Part shown: in pieces, positions 1-9,100 of the stretch
How positions within the stretch are numbered: the first letter of the stretch is position 1
Layout of the letters: each line of letters opens with the position of its first letter
Assembly: GCA_023251285.1 (NCBI GenBank)
Contig: JAHEZB010000026.1
Span: forward strand, 1-10,941
Direction of reading: 5' to 3'
Origin: Chitinophagaceae bacterium
Lineage (GTDB): Bacteria > Bacteroidota > Bacteroidia > Chitinophagales > Chitinophagaceae
Length of the DNA: 10,941 nt
The notes under the pieces: generated by a model
Told to the model about the DNA's origin: nothing
Seen by the model: the letters and a program-made list of their open reading frames with translations, nothing else
Databases searched by the model: none
Position numbers and translations under genes: made by a program

Positions 1-1
1 A

Positions 2-3000
2 CCACTTGCCAACATTGAAAAGTGCTTCAATGATTTTAAAAGCGCCGGCCTTCTTGACTATAGCGTATCTGAACAGGATAATGATGCACCCATTGCCATA
101 GTATCTGAAGAGAATTTTTCAAGAGCAGCAGATATGAGCATTTCCTGGCAATCTGCAGTAGCAGATATATTTATTACATTACCTGCTCTTACCAGTAGGG
201 AAATTATTGTTTATGTAATCAATCACAATATTTTTAATGCACAGATCGAATCATTATTTAATGGAATTTCCTCAGTGGTGAATCGCGCTAATGATCTTTT
301 TATCCAAACATTAGGCAGTTATCCGGATCATACTCCACATTTTGGGTTATTTATTGCATTTATAAAGATCTATTTACATGCACAGGATGATTTGAACCAA
401 TATACCCAACGGCATCTTGATTTTTATTATAAACAGGTATTACAGTTATTAAATAAAGCTCCTGAGCCCGATTCCGCGCACGTACTATTTGAACTGCAGA
501 AGCCGGTTGATGAAAGCCTGCTTTTAAAAAGCACTTTATTCAAAGGAGGTAAAGACATTGCCGGCAAAGAAATCAGTTATACGCTGACTGAAGATATTGT
601 GATTAATAAAGCGGCTGTATCTAAAATCCATTCCACACAAATCGTGCATGGAACAAAAGATTTATTGAAAGCTTCACCAGTGGCTAACTCCGATGATGGC
701 CAGGGTGCAAAAATTACTTCCCCTGATAAAAGCTGGTTTACTTATGGGGATGTAAAAAAAATTAAAAATGCGCAGGCAGGCTTTGCCATTGCTTCTAATA
801 TTTTGTATCTCAATGAAGGAAGCAGGACCATCTCTGTTACAGTAAATTTTGTCTCACCTGTTCCTGCACTTTTATTTCTAAACGTCAATTGTTTTACTGC
901 ACAATTTACCGGAGCAAAAAAATGGGAAAGTATTTCTTCCCTTTCTGTAAACACAAATATTACCGGTTCCCAACTTAAATTTACGATACATCTTTCGCCC
1001 GATGATCCGGCTATTGTTCCCTATATAGAAAAAATTCATAGTCAAAATATGAATTTAGGACTACCTGTGCTTGAAATTTTTCTCGACCAGGATATAGACA
1101 ACGGTATTCCTTACACATTAATTTGTAATAAAGTAATAAAGAGCATCGATATTTCGGTAAATGTAAGCGGTATAAAAAACCTGGTATTGAGTAATGATAA
1201 TGGAACGATAGATGCATCAAAACCCTTTAAACCTTTTGGTGATTTTCCCGATACCGGTTCCGGCTTTTATATCGGCAGTAAAGAAATTTTTCAAAAGCCA
1301 TTGACTCAGCTGGATATCATCATAAATTGGAAAAACGCTCCGCCTTCACTCAACAGTGCAATCAATTATTTGTGGCAAAATAATTTTGATAGCAAGATTT
1401 ATACATCTAACATAAGCTCATCGTCAATCAGTATATCGTTTTCAGGAAGCAATGGTGCATTTGTGCCTACAGCTATTGATTTTACGCCAAATGAAAAAAT
1501 TACGGCCGATACACTTGCCGGCTTTTTGCGTATCAAAATGAATGATGCCTCTTATTCTCTGGATCAACATTTAAAAGACGTTAGCACAGCATTGAGTAAT
1601 GGCACCGCCCTTACCTGGGATTCCAATTCCAGTAGCTATAAAGTGACCATAGCACCTACTCCTGCACCCAAAGAAGTAGTTCTAAATAATTTATCAATTA
1701 CTTATACTGCTGCTACAAGTCTTTCGTTTGATGCAAGTTCACCCGTTAATAATAATTTGTTCTATCATTTATCTCCGTTTGGGTTTGCCTGTGTCAGCAA
1801 TTCACTTATTGATACATCCTCCGATATAGAAAAAACGGAAAATATAACACTGATCCAGGATATCCTAAATGAAGGTGAATTGTTTTTGGGCCTGGAAAAT
1901 ATTACCGGCGGGATGGTTGTTACCATCTTATTCGAGGTTGCTGATGGCAGCTCCAATCCTTTGCTTGATGTGGAAGATCTTGGCTGGTACTATCTGTCGG
2001 TCAACAACAACTGGAAACTTTTTAAAAATGCAAATATCATTGATAATACAAATAATTTTACCCAATCAGGCGTAGTAACGATTACGTTTCCTCCCGATAT
2101 TGTTTCAGGAAATACGTTGCTTGAAAGTGGTTTTGCCTGGATCAAAATTACCGCGCATCCATTTGCCGATGCAGTTTGTAAAATGATACTGATACAGGCC
2201 CAAGCGGCACTTGTACAATTGGTGCAGGACGAAGCCAAAGGAATTGAATTCAGGCAATTACTTCCTGCCAATAGCATTTCTAAATTAGTAGTGAGTGATG
2301 GTGATATCAAAAAAATTCAACAACCTTTTGACTCATTTGATGGGCGCGTACGCGAAAGCGACGATCAGTTTTATGTACGGGTAAGTGAAAGGTTACGGCA
2401 CAAGCAACGGGGCATTACCATTTGGGATTATGAGCACATCATTCTTGAAGAGTTCCAAAAGATATATAAAGTGAAATGTATCAATCATGCCGGCTTTTAT
2501 ACAAAACAGGGAGTTGATGTTTTTTGTGAAAATTTTCCGGGTCATGTCTCCGTGATCACTATTCCGGATGAAAACAATAATGCAAATATCAATCCGTTGC
2601 GGCCCTACACGCCAATTGGTTTGTTGAATAATATCACTACCTATCTGCAGAAAATTATCTCACCCTTTGTAAAGCTTCATGTAAAAAACCCGCAGTTTGA
2701 AGAAATACAACTTGATTTTAATGTGAAATTTAATAAGAATGTGGATGAAAATTTTTACACCAATCAATTAAACACTGAGATTGAGCAGTTCCTTACTCCT
2801 TGGGCATTTGACAATAAAAAAGAAATTTCTTTTGGTGGAATAATTTACAAAAGCGCTTTGATAAATTTTGTAGAAGAAAGGCCTTATGTGGATTATGTTA
2901 CCTGTTTTAAAATGTACCAGTTTATTAACCGAACCGATCCGCAGAAAGATGTAGAAGAAGCGGAGGGTTCTACTGCACGCTCTATCCTCGTTTCCTACTT

Positions 3001-3058
3001 TGATGAAGAAAACAATATCAAACATAAAATTAAACCCGTTGAAAATTGCACTTGCTGA
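2..3058 (+). CDS. CIS baseplate wedge protein, baseplate J/gp47-like (Afp11-like), 5' partial
   Basis: Probable structural subunit of the baseplate wedge of a contractile injection system, assembled in the cytoplasm. The frame of the ATG at 134 is open back to base 2 (44 more codons, beginning PLANIEKCFNDF), while the other two forward frames in 1-133 contain stops; the ATG at 134 is therefore probably internal and the gene starts outside the window. Numbered from base 2, the visible 1018 residues show a helical N-terminal part with PHFGLF (from 112) and RHLDFYYK (137-144), then a long Ser/Asn/Thr-rich, beta-prone middle (about 180-740), then the motif FYVRVSERLRHKQRGITIWDYE region (790-811) and a C-terminal segment (PFVKLHVKNP from 888) typical of the gp47/gpJ-like baseplate family. 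The C-terminus ends in SILVSYFDEENNIKHKI and a final CTC. No signal peptide or membrane segment is visible. Assignment rests on recalled family motifs and gene order; the exact Afp11 equivalence is inference. Confidence 0.85.
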   Translation, partial: PLANIEKCFNDFKSAGLLDYSVSEQDNDAPIAIVSEENFSRAADMSISWQSAVADIFITLPALTSREIIVYVINHNIFNAQIESLFNGISSVVNRANDLFIQTLGSYPDHTPHFGLFIAFIKIYLHAQDDLNQYTQRHLDFYYKQVLQLLNKAPEPDSAHVLFELQKPVDESLLLKSTLFKGGKDIAGKEISYTLTEDIVINKAAVSKIHSTQIVHGTKDLLKASPVANSDDGQGAKITSPDKSWFTYGDVKKIKNAQAGFAIASNILYLNEGSRTISVTVNFVSPVPALLFLNVNCFTAQFTGAKKWESISSLSVNTNITGSQLKFTIHLSPDDPAIVPYIEKIHSQNMNLGLPVLEIFLDQDIDNGIPYTLICNKVIKSIDISVNVSGIKNLVLSNDNGTIDASKPFKPFGDFPDTGSGFYIGSKEIFQKPLTQLDIIINWKNAPPSLNSAINYLWQNNFDSKIYTSNISSSSISISFSGSNGAFVPTAIDFTPNEKITADTLAGFLRIKMNDASYSLDQHLKDVSTALSNGTALTWDSNSSSYKVTIAPTPAPKEVVLNNLSITYTAATSLSFDASSPVNNNLFYHLSPFGFACVSNSLIDTSSDIEKTENITLIQDILNEGELFLGLENITGGMVVTILFEVADGSSNPLLDVEDLGWYYLSVNNNWKLFKNANIIDNTNNFTQSGVVTITFPPDIVSGNTLLESGFAWIKITAHPFADAVCKMILIQAQAALVQLVQDEAKGIEFRQLLPANSISKLVVSDGDIKKIQQPFDSFDGRVRESDDQFYVRVSERLRHKQRGITIWDYEHIILEEFQKIYKVKCINHAGFYTKQGVDVFCENFPGHVSVITIPDENNNANINPLRPYTPIGLLNNITTYLQKIISPFVKLHVKNPQFEEIQLDFNVKFNKNVDENFYTNQLNTEIEQFLTPWAFDNKKEISFGGIIYKSALINFVEERPYVDYVTCFKMYQFINRTDPQKDVEEAEGSTARSILVSYFDEENNIKHKIKPVENCTC

Positions 3059-3060
3059 TG
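3046..3060 (+). promoter_or_regulatory. Stop-start overlap TGATG coupling the two baseplate genes
   Basis: The stop TGA (3056-3058) of the J-like gene shares its last base with the ATG (3058-3060) of the next gene. No Shine-Dalgarno sequence precedes it, so reinitiation by ribosomes finishing the upstream gene is the likely route. An in-frame TTG at 3046 is an alternative but weaker start. Coupling is inferred from the overlap alone. Confidence 0.7.
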
Positions 3061-6000
3061 GATGATTCAACTACGATATCAAGAGACAGGAAGCTTCCTT
3101 TATCGCAGGATTATGATGCTTTGCGCACGGAAGGATTAAATTACATCGAGGAACTGTCACATTTGATATGGACTGATTACAATGAACATGATCCGGGAAT
3201 TACGACACTCGAAGCACTTTGCTATGCGATTACAGAACTCGGCTACAGAAGCGGCTTTGATGTAAAGGATTTGCTTACAGATAAAAACGGCGCGATCGTT
3301 GGCGGACAAGTTTTTTTTACTGCTAAAGAAATACTTACCAATAACCCCCTTACAATTGATGATTACCGGAAATTACTGATTGATCTTGATGGAGTACACA
3401 ATGCATGGCTTTTTGCAGATGACTCTCAACAGGATGCAAAAGGTAATTTAATTCCCATAAATGAAGTGCCCATCTACGCTAATTGCAAGGCAGATAATTT
3501 ACAGTATGATCCAACAAATGTTACTTTGTTTCTTTCAGGCCTCTACCGGGTACTCTTGGATCTTGATGATGATAATGTTTATGGCGATTTAAATAACGGG
3601 GAAGTAGTGATTGAAAATCCGGCATTGGCTGGCAGATTTTCCAAAGGTGATTTTTGGTTTTCTATTGAATTGCCGCCGTGGAAATCTGCAGATTTTATTT
3701 TTGCTGAAGCGGCTACTGACAGAAATAATATCAGCTCGGCCGTTATTAGCGGAGAGCCAAATGAATGGGTTTGTGATTTGACCCTGACAAATAATTCGTC
3801 TATTCAGTTTAAGGTGGCTTTATCTAAAAAACCTTCTACTAATACGGTTGAGACCGGTGATGTGCAATCGATGTTCTCACAGGATAATTTTCAATTTATC
3901 GCAGATTTCTTTTTGTTTTATACCAACAAAATTTCAAAAGCAAAACAAATTGTAAAAACAGCAATAAAGAGTTTGCAAGAGCATCGCAACGTTTGTGAAG
4001 ATTTTGAATCGGTAACTACTGTGGATGATGAAGAAGTTGCTTTTTGTTTTGACGTTGATGTAAAACCTTCAGCTGATATTGAAAAGGTGGAAGCAGAAAT
4101 ATTTTATGCGATAGAGAATTATCTAAACCCCTCAGTTGATTTTTATTCTCTCAAAGAATTGCTGGATAAAAAAGTTCCGGTCGATGAAATATTTGAAGGA
4201 GTGGTATTGCAACACGGCTTTATTAATACTACTCAACTGGAAAATACCCAATTGCGCAGTGTAATTTATACATCTGATATTATAAACCTGCTCATGGATA
4301 TCGATGGAGTGATTGCGATCCGCAATTTTGTAATGACTAAATATGGCGCAGACGGTAAACCGGTTCCGGGTTTTCTTGGTTTGAAGTGGTGCATGAATAT
4401 TACCGCTTTCAATAAACCGGTTTTGAGCGAAGACAAATCAAAAATATTGATGTTTAAGAATCAATTTCCTTTTCTTGCAAATTACCAGGAAGTTTATGAC
4501 ACGATTTCTTTATTGCATGCAGAACGTTCGCGCGCTAAATTAAATGGCCTTGAAGATGACTTGCCGGTACCTGTTGGCAAAAAGAGAAATACGGATATTT
4601 ATTGGCCTGCTCAGTATGATTATCCTCAAACTTATGGAATCGGAGAAGCTGGCCTGCCAGACAATGCATCACCATTACGCATTGCCCAGCAAAGACAGTT
4701 AAAAGCGTATTTAATGTTTTATGAACAGGTGCTTGCTGATTTTTTAAGCCAGCTTACAAACGCTTATGAATTATTTTCTACAGATAATCTCGTCCATACT
4801 TACTATGCGCAATTTTTAAAAGATATAAAAGATATAGATGCAGTATATGCAAAATCCGGCTTAACTATAAAATTGGAAGACGCAATTACAAATGCTGATT
4901 CCACCATTCAGCCTAAAAACAACTGGCAATATCTTTATGAACCCAAAGATGTATTTGAAGACAGAAGGGGACGTTTTTTAGATCACTTGCTGGCAAGGTT
5001 TGCAGAGTCATTTAACGATTATGCACTAATGATGTACACGGTGAATTATACAGAAATGACAGAAGAAAAAATTGATTTTGCAGAAATAACCAACGCCAAA
5101 ATACGAACACTTCAAAATTACCCTGATATCAGCAGCAACCGTGGAAAAGCTTACGATTATTTTCCGCAGGACAATAATTTTAATATTGATACATCAAAAT
5201 TATGGGACACTGACAATGTTTCAGGGCTGGAGAAACGCATAGGTTTTCTTACCGGAATAAAGGATATTACACGCCGTTTTTTAAGCTGTATAAAAAATAT
5301 CGATGTCATCTGTAGTGAAAAGGAAGTAGTAGTTAATGGGGAAACAAAATTGCAATGTTTTCACAGCTTCACCGTGATTTCCTTAACCGGTGTAAAATTT
5401 GTTTCTAAAGAATATGAGAAAAAATCAGATGCAGAAGAAGCTGTTCAAAAAGTAATTCAGCTTGGTTCAGATTTCAGCAATTATTCAATTAATAACACCG
5501 ATCCGGTCGTAATTAATTTGTCTGACCTGCTGACAAATGTAACAGACACCGGCACTATTTTTCACAACGAAGCCGATGCACAAAATGCCGTTAATGAAAT
5601 TGCCAATGAATTTAAAAAAGATTGTAACGATCCGGCAGGCTTGCATTTAATAGAACATATATTGCTACGACCCCGTGAAAAAATTTTACTTCCGGATAAA
5701 ATGTTTGACCTGATGCAGGTCTGCCTTCATAATTGTGATTGTCCATGCGAACAGGATCCTTATAGTTTCCGTGCCTCAGTGATATTGCCTTACTGGCCTG
5801 AATATTTCAATAACATGGCTTTTCGTGAATATTTTGAAAATAAAATTCGTGAAGAAGCGCCTGCAAACGTAATGCTGAAAATTTGCTGGCTAAATAATGA
5901 TTTGTTAACTGACTTTGAAATGCGTTACCGGGTTTGGGTTAATGCGCTGGCCAATTATACATTCGATAAAAAAGCAAATCTTAATTCTTTCAGAGATGCT

Positions 6001-6141
6001 AACGACCGGATGATTGAAATTCTTACCCAATTACACAGTGAATATCCACAAGCAACTTTGCACAATTGCATTGAAAGTAAGGAAGGCAGCAATACAGTCG
6101 TGCTTGGGAAAACAGTTTTAGGAACCTTTAAAAATCAATGA
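3058..6141 (+). CDS. Second CIS baseplate wedge protein (Afp12-like), 1027 aa
   Basis: Probable partner of the upstream J-like protein in the baseplate wedge. A longer version could begin at TTG 3046, but the ATG at 3058 overlaps the previous stop as TGATG and gives a natural N-terminus (MDDSTTISRDRKLPL), so I chose it. Residues 38-64 carry WTDYNEHDPGIT followed by LEALCYAITELGYR, a hallmark of this large CIS baseplate family near the N-terminus. Near the C-terminus come two related alpha/beta segments (about 767-810 and 817-856), then LHLIEHILLRPR (862-873), a Cys cluster C889/C893/C895/C897, DPYSFRASVILPYWPEYF (from 900) and ICWLNN (from 942). The segment from LIEHILLRPR to the YRVWVNALA region is the part I recognise best. 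No secretion signal is seen. By analogy with afp/PVC particles, Afp11 and Afp12 form the wedge heteromer; the specific pairing here is inferred from adjacency and the overlapping junction. Confidence 0.82.
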   Translation: MDDSTTISRDRKLPLSQDYDALRTEGLNYIEELSHLIWTDYNEHDPGITTLEALCYAITELGYRSGFDVKDLLTDKNGAIVGGQVFFTAKEILTNNPLTIDDYRKLLIDLDGVHNAWLFADDSQQDAKGNLIPINEVPIYANCKADNLQYDPTNVTLFLSGLYRVLLDLDDDNVYGDLNNGEVVIENPALAGRFSKGDFWFSIELPPWKSADFIFAEAATDRNNISSAVISGEPNEWVCDLTLTNNSSIQFKVALSKKPSTNTVETGDVQSMFSQDNFQFIADFFLFYTNKISKAKQIVKTAIKSLQEHRNVCEDFESVTTVDDEEVAFCFDVDVKPSADIEKVEAEIFYAIENYLNPSVDFYSLKELLDKKVPVDEIFEGVVLQHGFINTTQLENTQLRSVIYTSDIINLLMDIDGVIAIRNFVMTKYGADGKPVPGFLGLKWCMNITAFNKPVLSEDKSKILMFKNQFPFLANYQEVYDTISLLHAERSRAKLNGLEDDLPVPVGKKRNTDIYWPAQYDYPQTYGIGEAGLPDNASPLRIAQQRQLKAYLMFYEQVLADFLSQLTNAYELFSTDNLVHTYYAQFLKDIKDIDAVYAKSGLTIKLEDAITNADSTIQPKNNWQYLYEPKDVFEDRRGRFLDHLLARFAESFNDYALMMYTVNYTEMTEEKIDFAEITNAKIRTLQNYPDISSNRGKAYDYFPQDNNFNIDTSKLWDTDNVSGLEKRIGFLTGIKDITRRFLSCIKNIDVICSEKEVVVNGETKLQCFHSFTVISLTGVKFVSKEYEKKSDAEEAVQKVIQLGSDFSNYSINNTDPVVINLSDLLTNVTDTGTIFHNEADAQNAVNEIANEFKKDCNDPAGLHLIEHILLRPREKILLPDKMFDLMQVCLHNCDCPCEQDPYSFRASVILPYWPEYFNNMAFREYFENKIREEAPANVMLKICWLNNDLLTDFEMRYRVWVNALANYTFDKKANLNSFRDANDRMIEILTQLHSEYPQATLHNCIESKEGSNTVVLGKTVLGTFKNQ
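5356..5625 (+). repeat. Degenerate internal protein repeat (two YegP/DUF1508-like segments) within the second baseplate gene
   Basis: Two consecutive segments of the encoded protein follow the same plan: a short beta portion, an aromatic residue, then an Ala-rich helix. The first reads KSDAEEAVQKVIQLG (from residue 789) and the second NEADAQNAVNEIANEF (from residue 837). The match is at the protein level only; the DNA is not obviously repeated. The first copy, with SLTGVKFVSKEYEKKSDAEE, recalls the small YegP-like fold. The second copy is less complete. The assignment to that fold is inference. Confidence 0.45.
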
Positions 6142-6146
6142 CCATG
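6138..6146 (+). promoter_or_regulatory. ATGA overlap coupling the second baseplate gene and the 1294-aa gene
   Basis: The ATG at 6138-6140 overlaps the stop TGA at 6139-6141, the standard four-base coupling arrangement. A second ATG in the same frame at 6144 (protein begins MTMSIAN) could also serve and would differ by only two residues. There is no Shine-Dalgarno sequence upstream (ACCTTTAAAAATCA). Confidence 0.7.
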
Positions 6147-9100
6147 AGTATTGCAAATACTTTTCCGTTCTTTGAAGCAGACCAGGTGCTTACTAATAAT
6201 CACCTGAATTCCCTGTTCAATTATTTGGATCAGCAGGAAAGACTGTCACGCTGCAAGCTTATTGGCAGCGGAATTGTATGCGGCCTTGAAATATCGCATA
6301 CGAATGATACTATTAATATAACCAAAGGTTGCGGTGTTACCTCCCAGGGTTATATTATTTTGCTGTGCGATCATACCGGTGCTAATGGATATAAATATTA
6401 CATGCCATTTACCAAACCGGCTTTTCCTAATGACCTTCAGATTATTTCACAATGCGGAAATCCTGATCTTACCAATATTCCTTTTTACACCTCTTCAAAT
6501 ACCGGCACTTCTGCTGCCGCTGATGACATTCAATTACTGCTGACACAGGAGGATTTTAATGGTCTGACCGATAATAGCAAAGCCATTCTGTTATCGCAAG
6601 GTGGTGATTTAAGCAAATATGCTATCGTTCTTTTTTTGGATGTAACTGAGTTAAAATTAAAAAATTGCGATACCAATGATTGCAACGATAAGGGAAGCCA
6701 GATGGATTTTGAAGTAAAAGCATTATTGGTCAATAAAAATCTGCTTATTACCGGTAATAATAATGGAAACGGGAAAGTAACTTTCTCCCCGGTTGAATTG
6801 AAGCGCTACAATGTACCGGTAAACAATTTAAACTCTTCCGATGATGTATTGAATGCTTTTGTTTCACTGCTTACCAGCGATTCCATTCTTGATACTTTGG
6901 CAAATGATCTGAATTACTGTCTCACTACTTATAATCCTTTATTGAATGGTACCAGTTATTCATTTGGGACGGGAGCTGATTTCAAAAAGATCCTTGATTT
7001 TATTCGCCTTTCATTTCCAATCTACCTGCAATACGTTTATGACTTCATTTATGATCTGGTAAAAGCAGTGGAGGAATTCAGATACAAAGCCTATTCCATC
7101 ACAAGCGAGTGTTGTGGTGATGAAATGAAATTTCCGTTTCATCTTACGTTAGGTGAAGCTACCACCGCCACAGGTACAGCAACAACTGCTTACCGGCAAT
7201 ATTTTATTTATTCGCCTTTATTTGATTCTCAAAGCACAGGTGCAAGCGAATTACGGAGCTTGCTGATGCGCATGATCTTAATGCACCAGGGATATTTATT
7301 GTTACAAAAGTCCATTCAAAAAGGATTACCCCAGGATATCAGGATCACTCCAAGCGCGTATGGCCGCAATTTTATTTCTGACCGATGCATCCCCTATTAT
7401 TATAAAACGGTTTCCGATAACACGGATCTTATCACAGAAAATCTATATTATTATTGGAGTTATGAAAAAACTGAACGCGGAAATGCACAACGAAATTTAA
7501 CTTACGATCCCACACCTTATAGCAATGACAATGCAATTGTGAATCCGCTTAATTATGATATTGAATGGTATAATTTTTTTAGAATTGAAGGACATATTGG
7601 TCAGACTATTACCACTGCATTGCCGGATTTAATTTCTAAAAAACAAAAATGGAATCTTCCCTTTGATGTGGTTGCCCTGAGCGCTGATTATATTGGTGCC
7701 TTACTGCAGGTCAAGGATCCAATCTGCATAATCCAGGATCTGGAATCTGATTACCGCATACTCATCGCTGAATTTATTTGCAAACTGCATGATGGTTTTT
7801 GTACGGCTGCAAGGCAAAAGTTTACTCCACCGGTTCAAATTTTTACTACTGGAATATTTAATACAAATGCTGATACAACTGCTAAGAGCAAAGCATCTTT
7901 AAATAAAAAAACATCTGCAAAATCAACAGCTGCAGCCGATGTAATATCTACAATGGTTAAACCGGTAAACATTGTGACAGACCATCCATTTATTTCCGGC
8001 CTTGTTAATGAATTCCAGGCCACGGCTTCCTATACAAAAGGTGATACTTTATCAAGATTATGCGCACCTGCCGATGGAACAGTGGGAAGTTATTACATCA
8101 GTAGTGTAAAAGCGAACCAGGGAAAGTTTGTAAATCCTGATCCCAATAATGCGCTTAACAACGCTCTTTTTCAATTTGTTGACAGTGTAGAAAGTATGTT
8201 GCAGGTTTTGATGATACAAGATCTGCCGGCCATTGATCCTACTGGTTTTAAAGGGTTATATGCCATTTTTGAAAAAGCTACAAATGCGTTAAAAGTGCTT
8301 TTACTGGGCTTGATCAATGATTTGCAAAATAAAGACACGCAGGATTCCGAAATAGATTATTTAACCGATTTGCTTTTAAATAATGCACAAGCCATTTTGC
8401 ACACCTGCATTACAGAGAAACTGGAAGCCTTAAAAAATGAGTACCTGCGCAGAGTGGCTCAATACCGGTTGGCCAAAAATTTTAATTATTACTTTAAAAA
8501 ACATGGAGGCATCGAACATAAAGCCGGGGTGCCAAGAGCGGGGACATTTATCCTGGTTTATCATGAAGAAAGAAGAAACCGTTTTGTAGATGTTAACTCC
8601 TTATTTATTAACAAGGAACTAAGTGATGTGTTACTGACCAATTTCCGTGAATTGTTGCAACCTGATGTAGATCTTGATACACAGGAAGCAAAAACAAAGT
8701 TGCTGGCAGTAACTACCCTATATAAAGATCCATCCTTGTATTTACAATTTAAAAATGTAATGCAGGAATATCTTGACAATTGCAATGATCTTCCACCTGA
8801 TAAAAAAAATCAGATTACAACCATTATCAATCAACCCCCCGGAAATCCAACTTATCAGCTAAGCGACGGGATGATCATTGCCGATTTTTATGTCCCTTAT
8901 ATGTGCTGTAGTGATTGTTTGCCTATTGCCTACATTTTGCCCGAACCGGCTGCTACTGCTCCATTGCAGGTTTCACAAAGCGATCCTGTTTGCGACGGGG
9001 AAGGAAAAAATTTCACCGTAACTCTTACCGTAACAGGCGGAACACCACCTTATTCTTATACTGTAAATAATGCTGCTGCTTCAAATAATCAAATAACATT

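Noticed and set aside
542..550. Strong Shine-Dalgarno-like string AAAGGAGGT inside the J-like gene
   Set aside because: No suitable start codon follows at proper spacing, it simply encodes KGG in the main frame, and Bacteroidota rarely rely on such sites.
1990..2310. 106-codon open frame on the minus strand
   Set aside because: It is antisense to the well-supported J-like gene, and no family pattern is visible.
3046..3057. TTG start giving four extra residues for the second baseplate protein
   Set aside because: The ATG at 3058 overlaps the upstream stop in the usual coupling arrangement and is the better codon.
7860..7950. Possible frameshift or simple-sequence repeat in the A/Lys-rich stretch of the 1294-aa gene
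   Set aside because: The frame continues cleanly on both sides and recognisable motifs occur before and after; it is best read as a flexible linker.
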